From Conoideocrella luteorostrata (Eukaryota; Ascomycota; Sordariomycetes; Hypocreales; Clavicipitaceae): a stretch of DNA of 64,000 nt. How positions within the stretch are numbered: position 1 is the first letter of the stretch; every line of letters starts with the position of its first letter. The notes beneath the pieces are model-generated. The model saw only the letters and a program-made list of their open reading frames with translations, did not search any database and was not told the origin of the DNA. Shown here one piece after another: positions 45,619 to 57,212 of this stretch. The stretch is from contig JASWJB010000156.1 of assembly GCA_032433595.1 (NCBI GenBank), forward strand, positions 31,599 through 95,598, written 5' to 3'. The translations under genes were made by a program, and so were the position numbers.

Positions 45619-48168
45619 TCACTCAATAATTATGTCTTCTCCCAGACGCCGCAGCGGCAAAAAATTGATCATGACTTCCAAACTACCAAATCGCCGCATA
45701 ACATCCTTCGCGTCCTGCCCAAAGCCCATTCGCGCCCGCCCTACACGCTCCCAAGTGCCGGACTGGGTCCGTTCCAGGACTAGCAGTAGGATCGTGGCCT
45801 CCTCAACGAACCACAGCACCGTCATTCGCTCGCCGCGCGCATGCTGCTCGAGATATTCCCGAATGGCACTCGGCTTGTTCGGGTCCGACGAGGCCGGAGG
45901 GGAGGAGGAGCTACTAGGTTCTGTGCCCCGACCTCGGCTGAGCCGCACGTCGACACAAACGTCATTGAATATCCATCCACCGTTATGAACTCGGGCTTTG
46001 ACTTTGTCGAGGACAAGGGGATTGGTGACGCGCAGGAGGTAGCAGGCGGGTGGAAATGAGGGCGGTCCGCTCGCAGGCGAATAGTCGTACACTACCTTGC
46101 CGTCTGGACTAAGAACCAGCATTTCCGGTGAGTACGCCCACTTCATAGAGGACGGCTCGTTTCTTGTTAGTTGAGTCGCGCTCACGTAGTGATGGTTCAG
46201 GACCTTCTTTTCTCTAGCTGTGCCGTCTTGCTCCACCACAACAATGGACGAGTAAAGCTCGACTGCGCCGCGCCATCCCGCCCAGGTCCAGCTGGGGAGG
46301 TGTCTACGTCTTCGCGGTTGCTCGTCGCCGCCATGGTGCCAAAAGCTGGTCGTCAATGCAAATAAAAGCTTGGTCCGGGCTGGTCCTTGGCGTGCGGTTG
46401 GGGGTGTTGCCGGACACCACAGCGGGATCCCCACGATGCTTCCAAGCTTTCCGCTCCCGAGGGTCGTCTCCAGTCGTCTTGTGATGCCCATAAAAGCGCT
46501 GAGTGAATCCTCATCGTATGTTAATTTGCGCTTGGTGTACTGAACCACGTGCTGGTCAGATTGACGGAAGATACTGAGCGTGCTCGGCTGCTCCGCAGTC
46601 TGCGGCAACTTCTTCCAAGCCTCCCAGCTGCCATCTATGTATGAAACACCGTTGAAGATGCCAGGTCTCACAAAATCGCACATCTTCTCCTGGTCCCTGT
46701 CGTAGTATGCAGAGAGGGGTAGAATGAGAGTTTCCGGACATGACATGCCATCACACTCCCAATACATCTGCTGCTCGGTGAAGATGAGACGGCGTCGAGC
46801 CAGCAACCCTTCCTGGTAAGTCCAACCGCGAGTATACCAAGTCGAGTCTATTATGTTTTTGCGAGGATCCCGTAGACTAGAAACCAATGTCACGTTGCCG
46901 TCAGTGAAGCTGTACTTTGGTTGCTCTGGTCGTGTGGTGGAGCCCACGCCCGACAGGCCGTGCCTTGCATTGTCGCCGTGAGAGGCAATAATGGTGACTA
47001 TAGCGCCTTCGAATATTTCATCCATTCGTCCAATCTGTTGCGTACGCTCCCTGGGGCTGGTAGAATCAATGCATAATTTATCCATCCACAAATAGCGAAG
47101 TCCAAGCTCCCGAGTCACAGCGACGGCGTCTCGCAAAACGTTGGGCCAGGGTTCCGTCTCGACGCTTCCAGAGACATAACTCAGGGCTACATAATTCTCG
47201 GACAGGGGCCGCTCAACCGCCCGCGGCGGTGATTGGTCACAATCAATCAGCTTAAAGCCCGGCAAATCTATCGAAATTCGGCGTCGTCCGCATCGTCCCT
47301 GGTGATGGCGGTCGCAAAATTGCAGCCAGTTGCGGGCGACGGATAAATCCGCCGTCTGCCCAATTTCTCTGCCCCAGATTCCCTTTTGGAGCCAGGACGA
47401 GTCCGTCAAGAGCGCAGGCGGCTCTGGCGTCCGTCTGTCACTACTCCTGGCTCGACCTCGTACAGCTAGAGGCTCGGAAGATACCTGTGGCAAGGTTCTG
47501 TAGAGCATTCCGTTTTCTCGAAAGCAGTCAGCCTGCACGTCCCACAATTTTGCCCCGTCTCCTTGCTTCTTAGGCACTACAGCTAGAAAGCCGGGTGCCA
47601 AGCCCTTGGCCTTGGCTCTCGCAGAATGATTCATATCAAACATCCGAGTCGAGTCAATCAGATAATTGGTGTCTCTGCTGGAAAACGCCGACAGGCTGTA
47701 GTCTCCATAACCCTCCCCCGAGACGTGAACCGACCAAAATAACTTGCACAGGGGACATGTTGTTGCCCATTTGTTCTCCTCCAACCCGTGCAATCGAGCA
47801 ATAAAGTGCTCCTTCTTGTCGAAGACGTCTTCGGCGGCTGGGTGGAGTGGCTTGGTGAAGGAGAAGTCAACCTCTTCTAGTGTGTTCTCAATGTCGGCGG
47901 CCAGGCTCGAGCAAGACATGCACAAGGACGGGTCGACGTTGCGAATAACAGCAGAAGCTGGGGCTGATGCGTCGGAATGTGCTGAAGGACTTCGACTCTT
48001 GCGCCAGCTGAGGCGCCGAATAAGCGACTCACGCTGAGGAGACCCATCATCATCGTTTGGAGACTCCACGGTCAAATGCTGCATCATGTTTTTGAGCGGA
48101 TTCTTCGACCGGCGACGCTCAAGAATAGGCTTGTCGCCCGGAGCTGGGGGGCTCAGATGGTCGGCCAT
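45619..48168 (-). CDS. HET-domain protein (heterokaryon incompatibility)
   Basis: Single exon, 849 residues from the ATG at 48168. Residues about 20-70 are basic and Ser-rich. A Cys-bearing N-terminal region follows (CMSCSSLAADIE, then TTCPLCKLFW), as often precedes HET domains. The HET domain (about 320-470) shows YVALSYVSGS, LGLRYLWMDKLCIDS and the REDPAR-like RERTQQIGRMDEIFEGA with IIASHGDNA. WYTRGWTYQEGLLARRRLIF follows. HET proteins trigger cell death on fusion of unlike strains or act as NLR-like effectors; whether this one is a true incompatibility locus cannot be told. No NACHT, ankyrin or WD repeats are attached. A (GATGAAGAC)n tract lies upstream near 48298-48330. Confidence 0.9.
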   Translation of the reverse strand: MADHLSPPAPGDKPILERRRSKNPLKNMMQHLTVESPNDDDGSPQRESLIRRLSWRKSRSPSAHSDASAPASAVIRNVDPSLCMSCSSLAADIENTLEEVDFSFTKPLHPAAEDVFDKKEHFIARLHGLEENKWATTCPLCKLFWSVHVSGEGYGDYSLSAFSSRDTNYLIDSTRMFDMNHSARAKAKGLAPGFLAVVPKKQGDGAKLWDVQADCFRENGMLYRTLPQVSSEPLAVRGRARSSDRRTPEPPALLTDSSWLQKGIWGREIGQTADLSVARNWLQFCDRHHQGRCGRRRISIDLPGFKLIDCDQSPPRAVERPLSENYVALSYVSGSVETEPWPNVLRDAVAVTRELGLRYLWMDKLCIDSTSPRERTQQIGRMDEIFEGAIVTIIASHGDNARHGLSGVGSTTRPEQPKYSFTDGNVTLVSSLRDPRKNIIDSTWYTRGWTYQEGLLARRRLIFTEQQMYWECDGMSCPETLILPLSAYYDRDQEKMCDFVRPGIFNGVSYIDGSWEAWKKLPQTAEQPSTLSIFRQSDQHVVQYTKRKLTYDEDSLSAFMGITRRLETTLGSGKLGSIVGIPLWCPATPPTARQGPARTKLLFALTTSFWHHGGDEQPRRRRHLPSWTWAGWRGAVELYSSIVVVEQDGTAREKKVLNHHYVSATQLTRNEPSSMKWAYSPEMLVLSPDGKVVYDYSPASGPPSFPPACYLLRVTNPLVLDKVKARVHNGGWIFNDVCVDVRLSRGRGTEPSSSSSPPASSDPNKPSAIREYLEQHARGERMTVLWFVEEATILLLVLERTQSGTWERVGRARMGFGQDAKDVMRRFGSLEVMINFLPLRRLGEDIIIE

Positions 48169-50739
48169 GGCTCCAGGCTGGACTGTGCCAGAGAGTTGAG
48201 TTCCCAAGCAAGAAACAGCCGTCCGAAGCTTCCCCAGGGACTCTGTATGGGAGCTAGCCTTCCCGTACAGCGCAGAGCATCGACAAGCTCACCAGTGTCG
48301 ATGAAGACGATGAAGACGATGAAGACGATGGACGAAATGATTGATTCATGTATTCATACAACAACAAATGATTGCTGAGGGCGGGGCTGACAAGTCCAGC
48401 GCAGCAGCAGGCCTCATGAGAGGTCATGGGAGGTGCGGCTGTGTCTGGCCGCAGAGCTGGAAAGTGGAACGTATAGCCAATTGGAGAGGCACATGCAAAA
48501 GCAAGCCCTGGCAAGTATATAAAACAAAGGAAGGCAAAAACAAAAAAGAATTGAAAACAAATCATGCGGGACGTCACCGCAGGTAGGCCGTCACATAATA
48601 TGTCTGCCGCGAAATGGGATCCAGAATTCTAGGGGCACTGCTCAGATGAGAAATTCTAATAATGTGCCGGGAGTAGCCCAACTTGGCCCAACTCGAGCAG
48701 TTTTCTGGAGCGCTTGGTGAGAGGCTGTGGGGTCCACGTCGTTCGCTTGGCTAATGGGAGATTGAATGGTCCGTCACCGACTGCCCAGGTAGCCAGTGAG
48801 TGGCATTGAGCGGGAAGGACGGATGGCACCCATGGCCCCGCCGGTCCGCGATAGGTGCGATAGGGACAATAAACGAGGCAACAGTGGCGCAGTCAGGAGC
48901 TACTTTTTAATTGAATTGGCACCTGGCCTCTGCTCCGCACTCCCGTATTAATACTCCATGTTGTGCTCCGTAAAATTATTCTCCCTCTGCTCTGTTTCAG
49001 CCTCCTTAACAATTGGTCTCCGCTCACTATGCTCATCATCAGGCAAGCACACACGTTTTATCACTGATCAGTTTTCGGGATATACTTAGTTTGTTGGGAC
49101 TGAACTGACCGTGGCATAACTGTCTTGCTCCGTATCCGGCTGTCCTTGCTTTGTAACAATCGCCCGGTTTCCCGCGGTCCTGTGTGCACGGAGCAGGGCC
49201 GTCATGTACGATTCCCATTTATTTTAAGAATGCATTGAGCTTCTAGAAAAGCATCGCAGCTTAAGGACATGAGCTGCGCAGTATTCCGTACATCTGCGGT
49301 GATTCGCATCCGTGCCGTATTCCTTTCCCAATTCCAAATTAACTTGGGTACAGGGTAGGTCTCAGTCAGCACTAGTTGAGCATGGTATGAAAGAGTCGTA
49401 TTGGATGGAGGTAATACGCCGCCTAAGTCATCCCGTTAGCGATGCATAGTGTCTGTAGAAATATTCCGTACCTAGGCTGGATTTGGTGAATTTTGTCAAT
49501 AGCTAGATATTGAATGTGGTACAGAAGGTTGCCATGTCCTGCCTGAGATGGCCAGGATTTTATTTTTGTTTGCAGAACATCCTAGTTGATGACAGCCACC
49601 CACGTGATAGAACAATACCATGAGGCAGGTTTCAACACATCAGTAGATGAATTTAACAACAACAACTATCCTACACCCCAGAGGTGTATTATTGCGACTT
49701 ATATTATGAACATATACTCTGTACTCCGTATGCTCTGTGACTCTGCCCTACGCAAGCCAAATTACGACAATACACGTGCGGGATCCAGTATCCCAACTGA
49801 CAAACCCAGCACGTAACATTATCTATTATTTTCCCCCGCCCAGAGCAACCCTCAACATAGCTTCATCGGTAGTAAAGACAAGATTCCTGCAAGGATGGCG
49901 CGTTCAAGACGGCAATTGACCACTTTCGATAATTTTGTGACAATGTAAACTACCTTACTCGCGCATGCTCTGCTTGTTATGATGCACTATTTGCCTCGCT
50001 GTAGAAGGCTATTTAGAGATTACGGTAACTGTCTCATCATTCTCCAAGATATTCCGACATACACGGGTCCTGCGTACCCGACCCGGATCGATATAAGACC
50101 AAGAGTCGGGGTTTGGCTGACTGAGGGCCATGGTCCACAGTGTGATCCGAAATAAAAGTCCGTTTCGCCCGCTAAGTCCGGACCCGCATTGTCGATGACT
50201 ATGTGCATGAACAAGTGGATCGATAACCAGCTCATGCCCCCGCCGAACCTTGAAAAGTGCCCAGCACGACATGTCAGCTGGTATCGTCATTCAGTGCTCC
50301 CTACTCCGTGCACAGCATTTATCAGCTTATCAATCAATGGCCCTAGCTAAAGTTCCTACGGGGAAGCTTCCTCGAGTCGTTCTATGACTCACTCTCAACA
50401 AGCTCGGGTTCAGCCCCGGTTCGCGATCGTCTTGGTGCCATGCTGCGCCGACAAGGTTCGGGTGGAGGCGCAAACTATTCCCACAGACATATCCACATTG
50501 GGAAAGAAGCCAAGCCGACCAACGTGTTCAGTAACAACTTAGCAGGGCCGGGGTTGCATTGGCCGCAGTAGGACAAGGTTTTGCCGTAGCCTTGAGATCA
50601 TGGAAACGTCATAGTGTGCCTCGTTCCATATAATATATAACTCAGTCGGCCAACCCTCATCAGTTCCATTCTTGTGAACCCGCAACATCAACAAATGCCG
50701 TCCACCCAAACATAATAACACCCGTAAATACAATCTATA
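48169..50739. other. 2.6-kb intergenic region
   Basis: Start of the gene-poor right part. It contains a GATGAAGAC microsatellite at about 48298-48330 and a TACTCCGTA word at 49722-49730. C-to-T variants (TATTCCGTA) lie near 49281-49289 and 49460-49470, and TACTCCGTG near 50305. No coding region is supported. Confidence 0.5.
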
Positions 50740-51402
50740 ATGACTCTCATTGTCCACCACCTCGGGGTTTCCCAATCCGAGCGAATTCCTTTCCTATGCG
50801 AAGAACTCAACATCCCCTACGACCTCAAATTGTACAAACGCGCCCCCAACCTTGCGCCGGCAGAGTACAAGGCCCTCCACCCGCAAGGCACCGCGCCCGT
50901 CATTCAACATGGCCAAGTCACACTTGCCGAGAGCGGTGCCTGCATGGAGTACATCAGCCACAAATTTGCCGACGGCAAGCTGTTCATCAAGCCTTCAGAC
51001 CCGAGCTACGCCGACTTCATTTACTGGTGGCACTGGGCCAACGGCACCTTCCAGCCTACTGTCAGCAGGGTCATGATGTATGGCATGGTCGGTCTGTCCA
51101 CGGACCATTGGATCATTGCTCTCGGAAACGACAGGCTCAAGACAGCGCTCGGGGAGCTGAACAAGAGGCTGGCGAATAATGATTGGTTGGCGGGCGGAGA
51201 GTTTAGTGTGGCGGACATCATGCTCATGTTTTCGTTGACAACGATGAGATACTGGGCGCAGTACAGTTTGGAGGGCTACGAGAATATTTTGAGATATGTA
51301 GAGAGAGTAAGTAAGAGGCAGGCCTATCAGAAAGCAATGAGGAAGTCTGACCCCGAGATGAAATTGGTTTTGGGCGCGGAAGCTCCGGAGAGGTTTGCTT
51401 AG
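50740..51402 (+). CDS. glutathione S-transferase-like protein
   Basis: Single exon, 220 residues. The N-terminal thioredoxin-like domain begins MTLIVHHLGVSQSERIPFLC and includes the cis-Pro and Glu-Ser glutathione-binding motif GTAPVIQHGQVTLAESGAC (about 51-69; E65-S66). The all-helical C-terminal domain carries WLAGGEFSVADIMLMF, the usual GST N-capping box. Such enzymes conjugate or reduce substrates with glutathione in the cytosol; a Ser-type (S11 or S13) rather than Tyr-type active site is likely. Length is normal. It stands alone, without a neighbouring metabolic cluster. Confidence 0.92.
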   Translation: MTLIVHHLGVSQSERIPFLCEELNIPYDLKLYKRAPNLAPAEYKALHPQGTAPVIQHGQVTLAESGACMEYISHKFADGKLFIKPSDPSYADFIYWWHWANGTFQPTVSRVMMYGMVGLSTDHWIIALGNDRLKTALGELNKRLANNDWLAGGEFSVADIMLMFSLTTMRYWAQYSLEGYENILRYVERVSKRQAYQKAMRKSDPEMKLVLGAEAPERFA

Positions 51403-53438
51403 AGGTTCGCAGACAGGGCGTCATGAAGATAAAAAAGCGCGCTTCGCACGAGATGAGGCGTTCATCTGCAACTCCCCTCATTTACAGACTAAAGCTCAAC
51501 TCTTTAAATATAATACGGCGGATAATTTGACAAAAAATTGCAATTCATGTCTCCTGTTTCAGGTCTAGATGAAATGAAGCCTTTGACTAAAGAACAATAA
51601 TAATAGAAATGTAGGTAGCAAGTTATTGTTGTTGAGATTTAATTCATTTGACTGTGGAGCAAATGTAGGCTTAGTTAGTGTTACTTCAGTGGTAGCAGAT
51701 AATGGCTTCTATACTCAATGCAACAATTGTACGAAGTGCAGCGCTCTTACTAGTAAGCCTATCCGCCGTTTGCAGCAATGCATAATCACCAGGTATCAGG
51801 ACAATTATTTCTTGCGACCCATATGGCAACACTGTCAGCCGAGGCATCTTCTTTAGGGGCTCTTCAACAATAACATCCCGGCTCAGTCTCTTTGAGATTA
51901 TCAGGGTACGAACCTTCATAAGTCATCTTGCCCCACGGGCATAAGCCTGTCGATGAAGATATTGGCGGATAATTTTCCGGCTTCCGCGATAAGTAGATTA
52001 GTTTTCCGCAAATTTTCTAGCCTGCGAAGGTGAATCCTGAGCTTTACGAGGAAAAGAAACTGTAGGAATCGAAGGCTTGTTGCTTCGTCTTGAGGGTTTG
52101 AATTGTCGCCTAAAGCGGCATAATTCATTCGTACAGAATTTTGTCTGCATCGTCTTATGGGTTTATGCTAGCTACCACAATGCTTGATTTTCTCTTTGAC
52201 TTTTAACTATGGGGAAGTTGGACAAATTACAAATGAGTGCTTACTTGCTTCATGGAGTTAAGCAAACCAGAAACTTACTATTCAATACTCTTCTACCATA
52301 TAAATTGGGTGCATCTGCTCCCTTTTTTTTAACCGTACGCTTACGCTGCATAGTTTTGTCAAAGCTTAGATTGCATGGCGTCTCCATTGCAGCACCCTAC
52401 TGGGCAAAACAATAATCGTTCTCAGCAAATCGGATTAAGCTAGTCCGCAGCTAGTCTCTCCTGCAGTCTGACTCGACCTGGATCTTCAGATGGCGTAAGT
52501 CTCAAGCACATTCAACCTTGCCACTATCGACCTTTTCACATCAGGAATTGAAGTTTGACGTCAGTATCTTGCCTAGACTGTCAACTTCATTAATTGTAAT
52601 ATGAAAGATTTCATTGAAATTCTGTAGAGTTCTAGGTAGTTCCAGCAGTAAACAAGAAATGCCACATTTATGACTCCCCATTGACAACAGTGACTACATT
52701 CATAGGATTCGGTGAAGGACTATCTTCTAGGGCATGGGAATAAGCGACAAGCAGACAAGCAGCCAAATGAGATTCAGGAAAGAACTTAATAATCAACGTG
52801 GCTGCGACAGCACTCATCTCGGAACAACGTCCTGAGTTTCTCCCGCAATTCCAAAGCTTGTCAAACCCTTAAGCCTTTTGGTGAGCCATTAATCTTGGTG
52901 TTGACAGCGAGAAAATTGTCGTACACTCGCCACTGAGCTTTTTCAAGTGAGATTCAAATTTTCTCACCCCTTCTGATGAAATTAGCGTTGCTGTGTGCTT
53001 AATAAGGCAATACCACGCGAACAGTCAGGTGATTGTGGATCGCATTAGATCGAGTCCTGAGGGCAACAACATATGAGGAAGTTAATTATCTGAGAGGAAA
53101 AAGTCGAAGAGCTCGGAAGGGGACGACGCAATGTGCGTTGATTCAATGTCTTTAGCTCAATTCTGGTGTGCACCACTCCAAAAGCCGCAGCTCTGCAGCT
53201 GGCAGTTCGAACATCGCAGCCGTCACTCCATACATGCATAGTGCTTGTTGAGCCGCAGAAAATTGAGCATCAGGAGCCATCCTCGAGGGTCTGGCCGATC
53301 CGCAGGTAGGCACACGACCGGAGTGGTGGTGGATGGGAAGCAGCCGACAGGGCCCACAGACGAATTACCGAGGGGGGGGGGGGGAGATCGACAGGGACCC
53401 GCACTGACGACAAGTGTGCATTTTCGGACTGACTGCAG
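51403..53438. other. AT-rich gene-poor region with unidentified decayed frames
   Basis: On the minus strand two overlapping frames, 52128-51916 and 51919-51686, read like pieces of one protein broken by a frameshift (helical RFLQFLFLVKLRIHLRRLEN, then MPRLTVLPYGSQEIIVLIPG). I cannot assign them to a family. The rest has only short frames. A G-run of about 12 lies near 53371-53384. Confidence 0.4.
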
Positions 53439-53756
53439 AAGTAGATAAACTGATCCCCCTCGGCCCCTGTCACCTTTAACCTGTACCCTATTTGACCTCT
53501 CTGCAGAGCTGGCCTGTACTCCGCCTTTGTACCCCTATATAAAATATAAGTGCTTAGCGTTAATAACAAGTAAATAAAAAAAAAAGAAATAAAAATAATT
53601 ATAAAGAATAATTGTAATATAAAAGTATAAATTCACACATAAATATAAAGGTACAAAAGAGAAAATATAGGTCAGCTCTTCAGAGAGGGTACAGGTCAGA
53701 TGGGGTACAGGGAACAGGTGACAGGGACCGAAGGGGATTAGTTTATCTACACCCTC
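53439..53756. mobile_element. hAT-type MITE (318 bp, 8-bp TSD GACTGCAG)
   Basis: Long inverted-repeat arms of roughly 90-100 bp (about 53441-53540 and 53650-53750) start GTAGATAAACT[G/A]ATCCCC and run through CCTGTCACC. They flank an A/T-rich middle with no coding capacity. The octamer GACTGCAG is repeated exactly on both sides (53431-53438 and 53757-53764). Eight-base duplications are typical of hAT transposons. The right terminus keeps GAGGGTGTAGATAAAC; the left has lost or changed the first bases. It is non-autonomous. Confidence 0.75.
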
Positions 53757-53984
53757 GACTGCAGCGGTACCAGTTTCCAGCAAATGCTCATGGTGGGTCG
53801 GGTCACTGGCAAGGAGTGTCCGAATTACCTCCTTGGGTCTTCAGCATTGAATTTAATATCATGCCAGTATTAAACTCCCCTCTGCTAGAAGTTTTGCGTT
53901 TTAAAACGGTAGCTAGATACTAAAGGTCGCTTCTTCTAGTACGAGAGGGGCTATTGTAGGAAGCTGTCACAGGAAGCATTCCAC

Positions 53985-54195
53985 AACGATGCACTTGATA
54001 TCACCGAAAACACACAATGCGACCGGAATTATTCAACATCTTCGGAAGCATTCAAATTCAACAGAATCGTACGACCGGAAGCATTCAATATCGTCAAAAT
54101 TGAACGATGCCGAGGAATGCGCCCCGCACGAGGAATTCAACATCACCGGAAACGGACGATATCGACGATATCGTCAGAATCAATGGAATGGAATA
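53985..54195. repeat. degenerate minisatellite-like tract
   Basis: Loose reiterations of words such as ACCGGAAGCATTCAA, ATTCAACATC and ATATCG[T/A]C at irregular 12-25 bp spacing. They are too decayed to define a unit length by eye. Confidence 0.4.
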
Positions 54196-54821
54196 AATGC
54201 ACGAAAAGAGGAATACCGTAGAGATAATAGCAGCCGAATTCCCGTCAATTAGATAGAAATCAAGGACATTTTTTCCACTGCCTTAGAGACCGACTTCCAT
54301 AGCTGCTCACTTGTGACAGAAGCACAGGGCTTCTGATTTGACGTCAAAGGGTTCTTGCACGAAGCAATAGGTAAAACAAAGTATTCAATTCATTCCTTAT
54401 TATCTAAGAGAGAAGAAGAAGAGGAAGAGGAATGCCCCCGAGCGCGCCGTATAAAAGAGGCGCGCTAGGGTGGCCACGTGACCTTGTCCGCAATTGCTTT
54501 TACGCTTGACGAGGGATTCCAACGGATCAATTTAAACCGCCGGGAATGTTATCTCACGACTGTCCTTGATTGTAGCTTCTTGCCACCTGCTTCAACTCCT
54601 GTGGCAGAAGGAGTCTAGCCAGACTATCTAAGAAGATCAAAAAGGTTCCCCTCTGTACTTGAATCACGTCTTTGTTCTGAGCCTTGCTCTTGAGTCTATT
54701 AAGTTTGAATTGCTGTATTGAAGAGCGTTCATATCCAAGCGTCTTGAATGCTCTTCTAACGAAAACAATTGCACGGCTGTCAAAAGAATGGCAGGTCATT
54801 CTATATGCGAGTTAAGCTGTC

Positions 54822-55487
54822 ATAGGAAAATATGAGCCTATTTAAGGGTCATAGCTACACATGAAAAGTGGCCTCTGGCTACGTTATTTTTTGTGTTGCA
54901 TAAACGATTTTGATGGAAAGTGGGACTTAGGTAGTGTCTCGCCTTTATTTCTGTTGGAATCCCTCGTCAAGCACAATAGGAAGCACGGAGCAGGTCACGC
55001 GGCCACCTTGCGGTGGTATTTATACGACGATATCAGGGCTTGGTTCACAAGTTGATAGGCCGCTGCGTCATTTGCTGGTTCAACGCGGGCCATCTCTGTG
55101 AAGCAGTACCACCTATCACGAAAGTCGACTTCGAGGGTTCGGTTGGGTAGGTTTCACGCATCGACTAGCAGTGATTTTGAATGAACATGCGAGCTTTGTT
55201 CCAGAGTTGTGAATTTCCGGGGCGTCTTGGCATTGTTCCTTGGCTTCATGTCTCTTCCCATCTTCATCGTAGACTTATCGACTATCGTGGCGTCTTTCGC
55301 GGTGTTTTGTCATTCTCTGATGCGTCTCGCCTATCGCTGGTGGCTTTAATGGTTTTCTGCGGCCGTTTTGCTTTCGTACAGCGCTTTGCAGATTGTTTCC
55401 TGTATGTCGCAGAAAAAACGGCGAAGCCAGTGGCCACTATTCGTGTCTTGTTAGTTATGACCCTTAAATAGGGCTCATATTTCCTGA
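54822..55487. repeat. inverted-repeat-bounded segment (~665 bp), possible non-autonomous DNA element
   Basis: The left arm at 54824-54855 (AGGAAAATATGAGCC then TATTTAAGGGTCATAGCT) is the near-perfect reverse complement of 55455-55486. Arms are about 32 bp with one indel and one or two mismatches. I found no convincing target-site duplication. The interior has short frames on both strands without recognised domains. Confidence 0.6.
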
Positions 55488-56301
55488 GGCACGAATATGT
55501 GCTTGGTGCAGTTTGGTGGTGGAGTAACTCATGCGCTGGCAAAGTTTGGTCCTCAGGCAACGGGGCCCTGGTGAGTTGACCTCTCATTCAAATAGTCTCG
55601 TACTCGCTAGTAATTTCAATTTGTTGGTCCTAATTGCATAGAGGATAGTAATAATATGACGTCTCGTTCTGCTTACCTCTCCACATGAGTTGACTTATCA
55701 TTGTAGCTAAGCGTATGTTGGTCGAGATGGCTGCGTTGCAAACATTATCATGTCAGCAGTCAAGCAAGATAGCGAGCTGTATGTGCATACAGCAGAGTCG
55801 TCATCCCTCACCTCCTGGCAACACTCGGCACTTTCGCCTTCTACAACAAATTGGCGTTCGTCCTGCCTATTGCTGGTAGTCCAATGGACGTCGGCACCCG
55901 CATTTATAATAAGTGTTGTCTCGGATTCAAACCGAAATTTGGGTCGGTATATCTCCACGTCGGAATGGCCTCCGACGGAACGGAGATCGAGACCGACGCT
56001 AAGCTGTAATTGGTAGCTGAGACACCATTCCTTAGCGGTGGGCGCAGGAGTTAGCATCTGTTGTGGCTGAGGTTGAGATTACGGCCGAGGCTGGGTCTGG
56101 TAAGACTGAGACTGAGACCGAGACTGAGATCGAGTCGCTTGCCGCTGTCAATTGCGCAGATGTGGCTGAGGGACCGAAACGTAGTTGTCATCGGCGGCAA
56201 AGGCGCACAAGTCTTGGAGGCGTGAACAGTGGTGTGTCTATCCAAACGATTCCGTGCGTATGTTGCTGTTCCCGAGTTTTCCATGACAGAGACCAAACCG
56301 G
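55488..56301. other. intergenic region before LTR copy 3
   Basis: No recognised gene. It includes a short GAGACT hexamer tract (about 56103-56135) and a 116-codon minus-strand frame (56057-55707) of unknown nature. Confidence 0.4.
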
Positions 56302-56548
56302 TGTCACGACTGGGTTCTGATATAGCGGAGTGATGAGCAAGACTCTTGATGTATTCGTTTCGCCGTAGCAGCAAGGTAGCACTCTATTGTTGACGGTCTT
56401 AATCTCGGACCTTCTAAATATTTGGTCCTTTCCTCCCTACTTATGCTCCCCGCAGCGAAGAGTTTGCTAGCTGCATGATACTCTCCTCCGGTAGCCTCAG
56501 GTGCATCACTAGCTCTACGAAGGTCCTCGAAGGTGGTGGTCTCTGACA
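56302..56548 (-). mobile_element. solo LTR, copy 3 (TGTCA...TGACA ends, 5-bp TSD ACCGG)
   Basis: A 247-bp copy of the LTR also found at 30330-30601 and 31312-31585. Both termini are intact: TGTCACGACTGGG at the left and GTCTCTGACA at the right. Perfect ACCGG duplications flank it at 56297-56301 and 56549-56553. It is about 25 bp shorter than the other copies because of small deletions, including one in the block before GGTGGTGGTCTCTGACA. No internal retrotransposon sequence adjoins it. Confidence 0.88.
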
Positions 56549-57212
56549 ACCGGCGTCTGCTCCGACGCAGAGTCTCATGCTAAGCTAATTTCAGATGCAA
56601 GCGAAATTACCACGGTGCGAAGGTGAGGTGCTCCGGAGGCAGACGCTCTCAACGCCCATTATGGAATAAATCCTCCAGGCTCGGTTTATAGTGGCGGATA
56701 ACACTGTGATGCTGAAAACTCGCGCAAGTGCAGGAAGCAAGCACACTGGCAGAAAGTTGGTAAAATGTCGAGCGTAGGCTTGTACTGCACTCAAGCACTC
56801 CGTCGCTGAAAAACTATTCAGCCCATGCCTCTTTCCCGCGAATTTGGATGTATACCACAATATCGCCGTAGCACAGGAAACTGATGAGTACAAGATTTAG
56901 CTGATCAATCGTTCGATGTCTTAGGCCCCGGACCTCCTTCCTCGCGCCGTTGCCCGACGCTAGGCGGCACTGGAGCGTAACCTACACAGTCAAGAAGACG
57001 GATAGTGTGACGGTATCACCGGGTTGTCATGCAGGTTAACAGCCCATGTACGGAGTATGGATTTTGGATAGTTACTTCGGGTGCTACCCCTGTCTTAACT
57101 CGGCACAGGAATGTCTGGCATATTTGCCATGGAACAGAGATCGCAATTATATTAGGCACGTGCGTAGCTCCCATGAAACGCCCTCGCAACACCACCATCC
57201 CTTACAATTTGC
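56549..57212. other. intergenic region
   Basis: No gene supported. A TACGGAGTA word lies at 57050-57058. This is the 3' flank of the minus-strand flavoenzyme gene. Confidence 0.5.

Noticed and set aside
53937..53949. CTAGTACGAGAGG resembles the sarcin-ricin loop of large-subunit rRNA
   Set aside because: Only about a dozen bases match and the flanks do not look like rRNA, so I treat it as coincidence.
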